Shown: positions 20,217-29,490 of the stretch, piece after piece
How the letters are laid out: each line of letters opens with the position of its first letter
Numbering within the stretch: position 1 is the stretch's first letter
Source of the DNA: DASUAS01 sp963819475
GTDB lineage: Bacteria; Actinomycetota; Acidimicrobiia; IMCC26256; DASPTH01
NCBI GenBank assembly: GCA_963819475.1
Contig: CAWFWE010000002.1
Span: forward strand, 930,001 to 994,000
Direction of reading: 5' to 3'
Length of the DNA: 64,000 nucleotides
The notes under the pieces: model-generated
What the model was told of the DNA's origin: nothing
Databases searched by the model: none
Seen by the model: the letters and a program-made list of their open reading frames with translations, nothing else
Program-made: the position numbers and the translations under genes

Positions 20217-21620
20217 TCACCGGCAGCCGGCTCGCATGTCTTCGCAGTGCAGCGCGCCGCCGTTGAGGGAATATCTGGAGTCGAACTGGAAGGACAGCAG
20301 GTTCCGGATGGGCAGCCCACCGATCGTGATCGGTACGTTGCCGGCCTCCGGGTTCCGGGCCTTCTTCGCCTTGTCGGCATCGAAGAAACCGGAACCGATC
20401 GAGTGCGCGTCGGCAGACCGATCGAAGCGATCGGTGCCGCTCGCCGTGAGACGCCGCAGCGCCTGCTTCGCCTCTGCCTTGGACAGGCGCCCGGCCTTGC
20501 CCGAAGGAGCAGCGCCCAGCGGCGCGACGTACCGATCGAGCCACGCCAGCGTGTAGTACGTGGCGAACATCTCGCCGTAGATCCCATGGTCGATCGACGG
20601 GCCGAACGGGTTCGCCGCGGCGAAGTGGGTCCAGTCGAGGTGCGTCGACGCGCGCGGCGCGATCTGCATGACGTCCACCCCGGCCGCGCGGATCGTGTCG
20701 AAGAACGTGTACTTCGAGCCCGGCGCAGGGATCGGCCTCTGAGCCCTCGGCACGGGTCCTTCCCTGAGGGTGTAGTCCGCGACCTGGATCATGGTCGGGA
20801 TCCGCGGGGTCACGCCGGTGAAGGCGTACGAGGCAGCAGGGTCCCAGGCCACGATCGCCTTGTAGCGTGGATCGGTGTTCCCGACGTTGAGCGCGACGCC
20901 GGCGGCGCCGGAGTGACCAACGATCCCCAGCCCGCTGCGATCCAACTCCTGGTACCAGGGATTGAACTCCCCGTGCGAGGTCGGGGACGCTGGCGTTGCC
21001 GTAAGGAGGTTGGTCGCGTCGATCGTCCGCGACACACTGTTGCCACCGACGGTGGCGTACAGCACGACGTAGCCGGCCTCGGCGAGCGACTCGGCGGCCC
21101 AGTACCACAGCCCTACGTTCTCGGTCGTTTGCGGGAGCGGGAAGCACGCGTGACAGACGAGCAACACACCCGGATACGGTCCCGCGCCTGCGTCGCGCGG
21201 GCCGAAGAGCGCGGCCGGCCACGTGTTCCCGTCACGATCGGTGTACGTGATCCGCTGGTAACGACCGCGCGTGCCTGCCCAGCGGCGCGGCGCCCGGAAC
21301 GGATCGCCGACGAAGACGCCTTCGCCCGCGTCCGCGTTTGCGGTCTTGGCCGCGGCCACGGCCGGGTTCTGCTCGAGGATGCGTAACCCCTCCGCCGCGC
21401 ACCGCTGGTTGTTGAGATCGGCCGCGTTCCACTCGGTGGACCCAGAGACGGGATTGCCGAGCCAGCCGGTGCACTCCAGCGCGGCGTCATCAGCCCCGTT
21501 CGCCGCGGCCGCCACGGGCACGCCGGCCGCCGTGATCACTGCCGCCAGCAGCATCGCGATCCACGCCGAATGGCCGCGGCGAACGACCGCGGCCGGCACC
21601 CGAGACCCCGCGGAATTCAT
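20217..21620 (-). CDS. Secreted alpha/beta hydrolase
   Basis: An exported hydrolase of 467 residues. The start at 21620 follows a GGGGGAGG site, and the N-terminus (basic residues, then WIAMLLAAVITAAGVPVAA) is a signal peptide with a likely AAA-type cleavage site. The nucleophile elbow GHSGAAG places the catalytic serine at about residue 237; VLLVCHACFPLPQ may form the oxyanion region. The C-terminus contains a lysine-rich stretch. The substrate is unknown. It is followed on the same strand by nothing closer than the crotonase and preceded by another secreted hydrolase, suggesting extracellular ester or polyester breakdown. Confidence 0.8.
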   Translation of the reverse strand: MNSAGSRVPAAVVRRGHSAWIAMLLAAVITAAGVPVAAAANGADDAALECTGWLGNPVSGSTEWNAADLNNQRCAAEGLRILEQNPAVAAAKTANADAGEGVFVGDPFRAPRRWAGTRGRYQRITYTDRDGNTWPAALFGPRDAGAGPYPGVLLVCHACFPLPQTTENVGLWYWAAESLAEAGYVVLYATVGGNSVSRTIDATNLLTATPASPTSHGEFNPWYQELDRSGLGIVGHSGAAGVALNVGNTDPRYKAIVAWDPAASYAFTGVTPRIPTMIQVADYTLREGPVPRAQRPIPAPGSKYTFFDTIRAAGVDVMQIAPRASTHLDWTHFAAANPFGPSIDHGIYGEMFATYYTLAWLDRYVAPLGAAPSGKAGRLSKAEAKQALRRLTASGTDRFDRSADAHSIGSGFFDADKAKKARNPEAGNVPITIGGLPIRNLLSFQFDSRYSLNGGALHCEDMRAGCR

Positions 21621-21666
21621 GCGCCTCCCCCTGATTGCGCGGGCGCGGCGCATCGATGCGAGCTGC

Positions 21667-23190
21667 TTACTTGCCGATCTGCGACTGGGACGCTGAGTTC
21701 TTCAGTTCGACGGCGTCGGGCTGGAGCAGGAATCCACCCTTGACGGCGTTCTGTGCTGCTTGGCCCCACTGCGAGACGAACTGTCCGTGGTTCTTGTAGA
21801 GCGCGGAGAGTTGGGAGGGCGGGTACGGAACGGTGGTGCCGAAGAGGAAGCAGAATTGCGGCCCTTGGCCGATGCCGCCGAGCGCGGCGATTGGTGCATC
21901 GACTTGTGGTGAGCGTACGCCTCCCTGCGTATTGCCGTTCGCGTCCTTGGCGAACACGACTGGCGACGTGGACGCGACTTGCAGGTAGGGGGCAGTGGGA
22001 GGTGCGACGCCGTTGACTACCCATTGGTTGAGCGCGTAGACCGCCGCGTTCAACACCCAGTGCGTCCCGCCGGTGTTGATCGGGGCGCCGCAGGGGGGCA
22101 GACCCCCGGGGATGGTGGCGGACGGGTTTTGCATCGCGGCGAGGTTGGCGACCGCGCCTTGGCCGTCACCGGTGTCGGTCGGACCGATCGCGAGGCCATA
22201 CCAGTCGAAGTGCGAACTGCCGGCAACTTCCCAGAGCCGGAAGAGGTTCGTGTCGGGTTGGCGGTCGGTCGTGTTGCTGCTGAGCACATCGGTTTCGGTC
22301 TCGAAGACGAACACCGGCACGTCCAGGTCGTTGCGGATCATGGTCCCGCTCGGCGTGGGGACCGATGGCTGCGGTGACTGGGAAAGCGCCGACCCCGAGG
22401 CGCTGCGGCTGTGCACCAAGAAGCCGTCGTAGACGTGCACGAGTGGGTGCACCGCGTTGATGTAGGTGACGAGACGAGCGGCCGACTGTGACTCTCCGGC
22501 GGCGATGATCCTCTGCGGTGTCAGACCACCGAGGAGAAGCGCCGGGTTGTCACGAACGGCCTGGCCGGCCTGCGAGAACATGTCGTAGGAGAAGCTGTCT
22601 CCGGGATGCGACAGCGACGCGTAACGCGCCGGATCGCCGGGACCCGGACACGCCGGAGTGACAGGGCCTCCTATGGGACAGTTGCGGAGCTGATTCACGC
22701 CAATCGCCTGCGCGGACACACCCACCCAGGCGAATCCGTCGCGGATGAGTTCATTGTGCGTGAGGGTCCAGTCGGGATTGGCGTCGACGCCACCGGAGAC
22801 GTTGAGCCACTCGACGATGACCGTACCGTTGAATTTCGTCGGGTCGATCGGACGATAGGTGACAGCCCGAGTCGTGTACGAGGCCGTCGTCGGAGGGTTC
22901 GTGGGCGCGACCGTCCATTTGCCGTCGGTCACCAGAGGCCCGCTCGGCGTGTAGGCGTTCGCGATGCCTGACAGCGTGACCTCGGACTGCTGGTAGCCAA
23001 CCGACCCAAGATCGAAGCCGTTCAGATTCGACGGCGCGGGTATGCCTGCACCACCAGTCAGCGGAGCCACGGTCGGACTGGCCGCCGTGGCTGTCGCGCT
23101 ACCGGCACCGAGCACGGTGGTCAGCCCGGTGGTCAGAAGCGCAGCCGCGACCAGCGCGACCAAGCGGCGCGTACTAGGACCTCGAAGCAT
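21667..23190 (-). CDS. Secreted alpha/beta-hydrolase-domain protein
   Basis: A 507-residue exported protein. The ATG at 23190 follows a GGGGG site and opens a signal peptide (MLRGPSTRRLVALVAAALL, cleavage near ATATA-A). The mature part has the pattern of the alpha/beta-hydrolase-domain family PF20091: YRPIDPTKFNGTVIVEWLNV, the nucleophile motif AAGESQSAARL, and a late HWVLNAAVYALNQWV segment. Biochemical roles in this family are poorly known. It lies 46 bp upstream of the next secreted hydrolase, so the two probably share a transcript. The start is divergent from a TetR gene 347 bp away, its likely regulator. Confidence 0.82.
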   Translation of the reverse strand: MLRGPSTRRLVALVAAALLTTGLTTVLGAGSATATAASPTVAPLTGGAGIPAPSNLNGFDLGSVGYQQSEVTLSGIANAYTPSGPLVTDGKWTVAPTNPPTTASYTTRAVTYRPIDPTKFNGTVIVEWLNVSGGVDANPDWTLTHNELIRDGFAWVGVSAQAIGVNQLRNCPIGGPVTPACPGPGDPARYASLSHPGDSFSYDMFSQAGQAVRDNPALLLGGLTPQRIIAAGESQSAARLVTYINAVHPLVHVYDGFLVHSRSASGSALSQSPQPSVPTPSGTMIRNDLDVPVFVFETETDVLSSNTTDRQPDTNLFRLWEVAGSSHFDWYGLAIGPTDTGDGQGAVANLAAMQNPSATIPGGLPPCGAPINTGGTHWVLNAAVYALNQWVVNGVAPPTAPYLQVASTSPVVFAKDANGNTQGGVRSPQVDAPIAALGGIGQGPQFCFLFGTTVPYPPSQLSALYKNHGQFVSQWGQAAQNAVKGGFLLQPDAVELKNSASQSQIGK

Positions 23191-23231
23191 GAAGGTACCC
23201 CCGTTGCTGCAACCTGTAGATCCAGGCATGA

Positions 23232-23276
23232 GACGCTAGGACTGACAGACTCTGACGCTAAGGCTGTAAGCTGTCA
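23232..23276. promoter_or_regulatory. Repeats in the divergent hydrolase/TetR intergenic region
   Basis: The 347-bp gap (23191-23537) between the secreted hydrolase and the TetR gene contains a direct repeat GACGCTA (23232-23238 and 23254-23260, 22 bp apart) and facing arms TGACAG (23243-23248) and CTGTCA (23271-23276). Two turns of helix between direct repeats fits side-by-side binding of a TetR dimer. I see no gene in the rest of the gap. Confidence 0.3.
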
Positions 23277-23537
23277 CGGTCAAGGGCGTCGTCTCAGCCG
23301 ACATGTGCTGTAGCAGCCGGCTGGTCGTACGGTGCCGCCTCGGGGGCCTTACCCGCGGATTGGCGATCCGACACCTCCAACCCCGCAGCGCCGAATGAAC
23401 CCCAACTCGTCAACCTCGGCGAGGCGGATCGGATCAATCGACGGGCACCGAAGCCGGCACGTCATGTCCCTGCAGCCTCGGGGCCTGACCTACGCTCGTC
23501 AGATTCCAGGGCGCCTTCTCAGAAGCGGGGAGCGAAG

Positions 23538-24200
23538 GTGACACCCAAGGACGTCAAGGGCCTGGCTCCCGAATCGCTCGCCCTTCAGCTGAGGGTGAAG
23601 CGTTCGGAGCTCATGATCCAGGAGTTGGAAGCCGTGGCGCTCCGGCTCTTCGATCAACGAGGGTTCAAAGATGTGACCGTGGACGAGATCGTCGCCGAAG
23701 CCCACATCTCGGCCCGGACGTTCTATCGCTACTTCCCCAACAAGGAAGACGTGCTGCAGGTGCAGATCGACCGGCGCAGCAGGAACCTCCGAGCTGCGCT
23801 CTCCGTCCGGCCGGCCAGCGAGGAGCCACTGGAATCGCTTCGCATCGCGCTCGCCGAACAGATCGCGACGGAAAACCCCGAAATCGTGCGACGCTGGATC
23901 GCCATCATCATCGCCAGCCCTTCAGTGCTGAACTCCGTCCTCGGTGGAATCCAATTGAAGATCCAACGCGTCATCGCCGAGTTCCTCGGCGATCGACTCG
24001 GACTCCCCAGCGATGCCCTCGTGCCCACCATGATGGCCGCCGCGTCCGGAGGTGTCATCCAGGCCGCGCATGTCGACTGGTACGTCAACGGCGGCGACCT
24101 CGCAGCCAAAGTCTCCGAAGGCTTCAAGGTGCTCGAACAGGGTCCTGTCCTGTCCGTCGAATGGGGACGACGGACCGATACGGCACCGACGCGCCCATAG
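23538..24200 (+). CDS. TetR family transcriptional regulator
   Basis: A 220-residue regulator starting at GTG 23538 behind GGGGAG. The TetR HTH is about residues 27-73: AVALRLFDQRGFKDVTVDEI, then AEAHISARTFYRYFPNKEDV. The C-terminal domain is helical. It is divergent from the secreted hydrolases and directly upstream of a CocE-type hydrolase gene (9 bp gap), so it probably controls both sides. Confidence 0.9.
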   Translation: MTPKDVKGLAPESLALQLRVKRSELMIQELEAVALRLFDQRGFKDVTVDEIVAEAHISARTFYRYFPNKEDVLQVQIDRRSRNLRAALSVRPASEEPLESLRIALAEQIATENPEIVRRWIAIIIASPSVLNSVLGGIQLKIQRVIAEFLGDRLGLPSDALVPTMMAAASGGVIQAAHVDWYVNGGDLAAKVSEGFKVLEQGPVLSVEWGRRTDTAPTRP

Positions 24201-24209
24201 CAGCGCCTG

Positions 24210-25779
24210 GTGTCCAGCCACGTGAGCCGGCGGTTCCTGCCGATGCTCGTCGTGGCCGGCCTCGCGGTCGCGCTCGCTCCGGCACCGGCGAACGCGCTCC
24301 CCGACGCCGCGAGTGGCACCGCGTCGACTCCGTGGCCCGGCGGTCGTTGGCAGCCCGAAGCACCGAGGTACGGGATGACGGTCGATGCGAACGTCTCCGT
24401 CACGATGGACGACGGCGTGACGCTCGTCGCGAACATCGGCTACCCCGCCGATCTCGCGACCGGCGAGCGCGCGTCCGGCGCGTTCCTGTCCTGTTGGCCC
24501 AGGCTCCGTACGTCTCCTCCCAACAACCGCAGTCCTTCTACGTGAGCCGCGGGTACATCCACGCGGTCGTGCAGGTTCGTGGGACCGGTGACACGACGGG
24601 ACCGGACGGCGAGCCGATCGTGAACGAGCTGTTCGCGCCGCGTCAGGCCAAGGACGGGGTTGCACTGGTGGACTGGGCGGCGAAGCTCCCGACGTCGAAC
24701 GGCAAGGTCGGCCTCCAGGGGTGCTCGCAACTCGGCATCAACCAGATCTTCACCGCCGCCGCAGTGGGTCCGAACTCGCCCCTCAAGGTCATCCTTCCCG
24801 CGTGCGCGTCGAACGGCTACGAGGGGTACTTCTCGGGTGGCATGCCCAGCCAGATCATCGGCCTGTTCGGGTCGTTCCCGAGCGCATCCCTCTCAGGCCC
24901 GAAGAACGGCGCGGTCAACGACGCCACCAGCAAGGCGATCAAGGAAGAAGTCCTCGCCGGCGGACCGAAGGCGTATGACCGTGCCTACTGGCAGGCGCGG
25001 TCGACCGCCAACGTGCTGCCCAAGGTCGTCGACAACAAGATCCCGGCGCTGCTGTGGAGCGGCTGGCAACCCACTGACGGCCCCGGTTCGCTCTACGAGT
25101 ACGCGATCCTCCAGAACGCGTGGGCCCACCGCCCACCGTTCGCCGCTATGAGCCCGAAGCAGCGCACGACGGGCCGCTACCAGATCGTGATCGGACCCTG
25201 GATGCACGGCCAGGGCCTCGACGACGCCATCCAGCTCGAGTGGTACGACACCTGGCTCAAGGGTCAGGACACCGGCATCGCCGACACGAACACCCCGATG
25301 CACCTCTTCGAGCTCCAGTCCGACCGGTGGGTGAACGCGACCACCTACCCGCTCACGCACGACTACACCGCGTTGCACCTCGGCGCGGACGGCGCACTCT
25401 CGACCTCGGCGCCGAAGGCCGCGGGGTCCACGACTATGCACTGGGGCGACCCGGCCACGACCGGCACGACCGTGACCTTCGACGCGACACCGCTCGACCG
25501 CGACAAGGTCGTCGCCGGCCCGATCGGCGCAACCATCTACGCGAAGTCCAGCAACCGCAACCTCAACCTCATCGCCACGCTCAACGACGTGTCACCCGAC
25601 GGGCGCGTGAACCAGCTGGTGACCGGCAGCATCGTCGGGAGCCTCCGCGCGGTCGACACGAAGGCGTCGTGGCTCGACACGAACGGCCTCACCAAGTGCG
25701 GATTTGTGTACGTCACCGTTCACGAGGGTCGAGCAACCGTTCAGCTGGGCCTTGGTGTCGCTCTGTGGGGATCGTGGTC
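24210..25779 (+). pseudogene. CocE/NonD-type hydrolase, frameshifted and truncated by an IS3 remnant
   Basis: Secreted S15/CocE hydrolase. The signal peptide (RRFLPMLVVAGLAVALAPAP) and the start of the catalytic domain are in one frame. Near 24488 the frame slips, and the body continues QAPYVSSQQPQSFYVSRGYI with the nucleophile motif GLQGCSQLGINQ and the late His motif GPWMHGQGLDD. The C-terminal jelly-roll domain (about 25350 onward) stops short. After about 25710 the reading no longer looks like the family, and at 25780 an IS3-type end begins. Family members usually continue for another 50-150 residues. The frameshift alone could be a sequencing error, but the 3' truncation is real. It was probably the third secreted hydrolase of this locus. 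Confidence 0.75.
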
Positions 25780-26050
25780 TGTCCCCCTATGAGTGGACCC
25801 GGCTTGTGAGACTGGGCGGCATCCATCTCGGAGGGATGCATGACGCACTCGTACGCACCGCAGTTCCGGGCGATGGTGATCGACCAAGTCCGGTCGGGCC
25901 GACGCGTTGCCGAGGTGGCCGCGTCCGTCGGAGTCCCGGAGGGGACTGCGTACCGGTGGGTTCGCCAAGACCCGGATCGACCGAGGCGAAATCGCCGGGA
26001 CGTCCAGCATTGAGAACGCCGAACTGCGCGCCGCGACATCGCATTGGCGA
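25780..26050 (+). mobile_element. IS3-family remnant: left end and orfA fragment
   Basis: The block begins TGTCCCCCTATGAGTGGACC, a typical IS3-family left terminus. It contains an orfA start (ATG 25840 after GGAGGG) coding for THSYAPQFRAMVIDQVRSG and a helix-turn-helix GVPEGTAYRWVRQD. The frame then slips to RIDRGEIAGTSSIENAELRA. No orfB or right end follows; the sequence switches directly to a RidA-like gene end. The element is dead and marks a deletion. Confidence 0.75.
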
Positions 26051-26054
26051 GCTC

Positions 26055-26249
26055 GAGACGCTCAACGATGTCGCGAAGTTGAACATCTACATGGTCGACT
26101 AAAGCTGGGACGCGCTCGAGGAACTCATGGCCGCCGCCAAGGAAGTCTTCGGCGACTCATACCCGTTGACCGCCAACACACTCGTCGGCGTCGCCTCGCT
26201 CTGGCTTCCCAACCTTCTCGTTGAAGTCGACGCGGTCGCCATCCTCTAA
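26055..26249 (+). pseudogene. 3' remnant of a RidA/YjgF-family gene
   Basis: About 64 codons in one frame read LNDVAKLNIYMVD, then TAA (26100-26102), then SWDALEELMAAAKEVFGD and ending LVGVASLWLPNLLVEVDAV. The pattern (DVxKLNIY, then a final LxxxGxLVEVDAxA) is the C-terminal half of RidA enamine/imine deaminases. The 5' half is missing and replaced by the IS3 fragment, and there is an internal stop, so it is not functional. It overlaps the 3' end of the convergent membrane-protein gene. Confidence 0.7.
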
Positions 26250-26609
26250 GTCGCCCAGACCTGCCATAGGCGGGCCTTCGGGCTCATCGTCGGGGGAGTG
26301 CATGGCGTCTTCGTCGAGTTCGTCAAACTCGTGTGTCGAGTACACGACTCCCCCCCACGTGCCGAAGAACAGAGCCGCGTACGCGCCAATCCCCGCACCG
26401 AGCCCGATCCAGACGTACCACGACGCCTTGTCGCTCATTGCCAACGCCATCATTCCGATCGCGAGGGCGATGGTGATCGGAAGTGCAATGAGAATCCCCA
26501 CAATGACCGAGCGCACCATCGTGCGTTCGGCCGCGAGCTGACGTTCGAGGCCTCTTGACTTGACCGGTGCCACGCGTGCGCTCGGGACTCGTACTTCGGC
26601 CGAGGGCAT
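26157..26609 (-). CDS. Small integral membrane protein, function unknown
   Basis: About 150 residues from an ATG (26609) with GGAGGAGG in front. A basic cytoplasmic N-terminus is followed by two hydrophobic segments (SVIVGILIALPITIALAIGM and WIGLGAGIGAYAALFFGTWG) and an acidic C-terminal tail (FDELDEDAMHSPDDEPEG). I do not recognise a family. The last 93 bp overlap the antisense RidA remnant, so the C-terminal tail may have been extended when the RidA gene was truncated. Confidence 0.7.
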   Translation of the reverse strand: MPSAEVRVPSARVAPVKSRGLERQLAAERTMVRSVIVGILIALPITIALAIGMMALAMSDKASWYVWIGLGAGIGAYAALFFGTWGGVVYSTHEFDELDEDAMHSPDDEPEGPPMAGLGDLEDGDRVDFNEKVGKPERGDADECVGGQRV

Positions 26610-26796
26610 ACAACCTCCTCCGACATCCGCTATGCAGCGAGTCACGAAAGTCGTTCCCTCCCAAGTCGTACGCTACCCGCAAGGCTTGCGCACGAACCCA
26701 CAGCCCCAGATCTGCCGCACTGCGCGTGGCATCCACTGCGGTTGTCGTCTCCGGAGTGTTCTCTGACCCCCGTTTGCGAGGAGAGGAGAAACCCTC

Positions 26797-27123
26797 ATGT
26801 TGAGACGCGGCATCAGGCGAGGTCTCGTTACGCTGGCGTTGTCGTTGGTCGCAGTCGCGGCGACGGCTGGGATTGCCTCGGCGTCTCAGCCGGATGGCCC
26901 GGCGACGGGACCATCGGGGCAGTTTCTCTGTCCGGCGGTGGGACAAGGTGTCCCCCACGCGACCGGGACCCTCGCGTCAGGCCAACAAACGTTCCTACCA
27001 GGAAACAACCAAGCCGGTGCGCACGTGAACGCAAACGCGTTGAACACTGACAACCCCGGCACCACCGCCGGTCCGGGTGGGGGGAACACTGACTGGTCCC
27101 CAATCTGGCCTGGAGAGGCCTAG
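26797..27123 (+). CDS. Small secreted protein
   Basis: A 108-residue protein with a classical signal peptide (MLRRGIRRGLVTLALSLVAV, cleavage near ASA-S). The mature part is short and Gly/Asn/Pro-rich: FLCPAVGQGV, then NNQAGAHVNANALNTDNPG. The ATG follows GAGGAGAGGAG. No family is recognised; it has one cysteine and looks like a small extracellular or cell-surface protein. A hairpin terminator follows 24 bp after the stop, so the gene is probably monocistronic. Confidence 0.65.
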   Translation: MLRRGIRRGLVTLALSLVAVAATAGIASASQPDGPATGPSGQFLCPAVGQGVPHATGTLASGQQTFLPGNNQAGAHVNANALNTDNPGTTAGPGGGNTDWSPIWPGEA

Positions 27124-27146
27124 AGCGAGCCGCGCGTCAACCCAGG

Positions 27147-27179
27147 AGCGGGCCCCGGCTTCCGGCCGGGGTTCCGCTC
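27147..27179 (+). terminator. Terminator-like hairpin after the small secreted protein gene
   Basis: CCCCGGC (27153-27159) pairs with GCCGGGG (27165-27171) over a 5-base loop, and the outer GAGCGG/CCGCTC arms (27147-27152, 27174-27179) extend the stem. There is no U tract, as is common in high-GC actinobacteria. The remaining 27180-27463 holds no gene I can support and is probably the left flank of the IS110 copy. Confidence 0.5.
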
Positions 27180-27463
27180 GCGTTCATGCGCGCGCAGTGA
27201 CGGCTGAGTCGCAGGGGACCCGTCGGCGGCCACGGCCATATCTGATGCGATCAAGGAGCGGGGCCTAATGGCGTCGCGGTGTCGCTGTGTTCGGTGATGC
27301 TGTGAACCGAACCGCCGGCGGGTGAGCACTCCGGGGCCTGGAGGAGGTTGAGCTCGAAGCGGAGACCGTGCCCCCGCTGGTCGGTGAGGAGATTGACCAC
27401 TGGTGGGGTGTCGTGCCGGTGAGCACTGGCCATTAGGCCGTCGGTGTCTCCTCGCTGGTTCTC

Positions 27464-28716
27464 ATGACCGAGCGAGTTGAGGAGGGATTGTTGATCTTCG
27501 TGGGGCATGACTGGGCCGAGGACCATCACGACGTCGTGGTGTTCGAGGTCGAGGGCGCACGGCTGGCGGGTGCACGGGTGGGTGAAGGCGTCGAAGGCGT
27601 GGCGCGGTTTCATGCGCTGGTCGCCGAATTCGTCGACGACCCGGCCGAGGTGATTGTCGGCACCGAGACCGATCGGGGCCTGTTGGTCGGCGCGCTGGTG
27701 GCTGGGGGTTATCAGGTGTTCGCGGTGAATCCGAGGGCGGTTGATCGCGATCGCGACCGGTATCGCCAGGCGGGAGGCAAGTCCGACGCGGGCGATGCGT
27801 AGGTCTTGGCTGATCTGGTGCGCACCGACCGTCATCTCCACCGCCGCGTGGCTGCAGACTCTGAGCTCGCGGCGGCACTCAAGGTCCTGAGCCGGTCGCA
27901 CAAGGACTTGATCTGGCATCGTCAGCGCCAGGTCAACCAGTTGCGTTCGTCGCTGCGGGAGTACTTCCCGGGCGCGCTCGAAGCGTTCGGAACGGATCTG
28001 GCGCATCCGGATGCGGTGGCGGTGCTGGGGTTGGCGGCCACGCCCGAGCAAGGTCGGCGGCTCTCCCAAGCGCGGATCGCGTCCGCGCTTCGCCGCGCTG
28101 GCCGCCAACGCAACATCGACCTGTTCGCCCACAAGGTCCGTGCGGCATTGACCGCTGCGCAGCTCGCAGCACCGACGGTGGTGGGTGATGCGTATGGCGC
28201 CTCGACCCGCGCCGCGGGTCGCGGTCCTGGCCGCGATGAACGAACAGCTCGCCGCGCTCGAGGCCGAGATCGCCGAGTACCTCGACGAGCATTCCGACGC
28301 AGGGATCTATCGGAGCCTGCCCGGTCTCGGGGTGGTGCTCGGCGCCAGGGTGCTCGGCGAGTTTGGGGACGACCCGGACCGCTACACGTCCGCCAAGGCG
28401 CGCAAGAACTACGCGGGCACACCACCGGTGACACATCAGTCCGGCAAGTTGCGGCTGGTGACGGGCGCAAACCGCGCGCAACCAGCGACTCGCTGACAGC
28501 TGTTATCGGTGGGCGTTCTGCTCGTTGCACGCGTCGCCTGGCGCACGCGCGTACTACAACACGCTCCGCGCCCGCGGCAAGGGACACCACACCGCGATCT
28601 GGCAGCTCGCCAACCGTTGGGTCGGCATCCTCCACGGATGCCTCATCTCAGGAACGCGATACGACGAGACGACCGCGTGGGCACACCACCTCGAAACGAA
28701 AACCGCCGCTGCCTGA
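27464..28716 (+). pseudogene. Decayed IS110-family transposase
   Basis: The whole IS110 layout is recognisable but broken. The N-terminal DEDD catalytic domain (FVGHDWAEDHHDVVVFEVEG, later YRQAGGKSDAGDA) ends in an in-frame TAG at about 27800. The middle part (VRTDRHLHRRVAAD, LIWHRQRQVNQLRSSLREYF) continues in the same frame. Near 28197 the frame slips to the C-terminal Transposase_20 domain (YRSLPGLGVVLGARVLGEFG, YTSAKARKNYAGTPPVTHQS), and it slips again before the last 60 residues (YYNTLRARGKGHHTAIWQLA). At least three lesions make this a dead copy. Confidence 0.85.
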
Positions 28717-29175
28717 ACTTGACAGACAGCGGCGGTGGGGTGTCTCCGCTCCCCGTGAGGATCCGAGTCGTTGAGACTCGGGGCTTCACCAAACCAGTTC
28801 CTCTTCGGAGGAAGGGAGGCCCCTATGGATCGACAGTACGTCGGGATCGATCTGCATCGTCGCTGGGTCGGTGGTCTATGCACGCAGCAGGAGGCAAAGG
28901 GCGCCAGGGTCGCCTCCGCGTGCAGGTGGACCCGTCGCGAACCATGCCGCCCCAAAATGTGTTCGTCGTCGATGAGTCGGTCCAGATCGCACTAGATTCT
29001 CCCGGCGAAGCCGGTTTGGCCTGTGGTGAGCGCGGGTAGTGCTGGACGGCATGTCCGCCTCATCCCCTTGGGGTTGCTCGCGCGCTCGTGACGAAACGTG
29101 GCGACTCGTCCGCTCGCTCTCGGCGATCGGTGCGTGGCAAAATTCCTCGCGGGGAGCGACTTGAGGGGCGAAGCG
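28717..29175 (+). mobile_element. IS110 right flank and a 5' fragment of a second IS110 transposase
   Basis: Directly after the dead IS110 gene comes CTTGACAGACAG, the same CTTGACA run seen after the two other IS110 genes here. At 28825 an ATG with GGAAGGGAGG in front opens MDRQYVGIDLHRR, the typical start of another IS110 subgroup. Homology ends within about 20 codons and the rest is unrelated. I see no host gene in the remaining 280 bp before the STAS gene. Confidence 0.45.
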
Positions 29176-29490
29176 GTGTCGGAGATCGCTGATCTGGAGG
29201 TTGTCGCGCGCGACATAGATGGCGTCGTCACGGTTTCGGTCCGAGGGGAGATCGACCTCGTCACGGCGCCCCGGCTCGAGGCCGCATTCTCCACCGCGCT
29301 CGAGGATGCGAAGACCGGTGTCGTGTTCGACCTCGGTGCGGTGACGTATTTCGGGTCTGAGGGCATCCGGGCGCTGGTGTCGGCGTGCAGTCGTGCTACT
29401 GCACTCGATCTGCACCGTACCGTCGTGGCGTCCCCGATCGTGCAGCGTGTCCTTGAAGTCGCAGGTCTCGAGGAGCTCGTGGGACCGTGA
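29176..29490 (+). CDS. STAS-domain anti-sigma factor antagonist
   Basis: A 104-residue single STAS domain of the RsbV/SpoIIAA type. The core is VSVRGEIDLVTAPRLEAAF, then GVVFDLGAVTYFGSEGIRAL, where the SEG serine lies at the usual phosphorylation position (most members have DSS/DSAG). The start is the GTG at 29176, with GAGGGG 7 bp upstream. Its TGA overlaps the GTG of the large kinase/phosphatase gene, so the two are coupled. It is probably the phosphorylation target of that protein's RsbW-like ATPase and PP2C domains. Confidence 0.88.
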   Translation: MSEIADLEVVARDIDGVVTVSVRGEIDLVTAPRLEAAFSTALEDAKTGVVFDLGAVTYFGSEGIRALVSACSRATALDLHRTVVASPIVQRVLEVAGLEELVGP

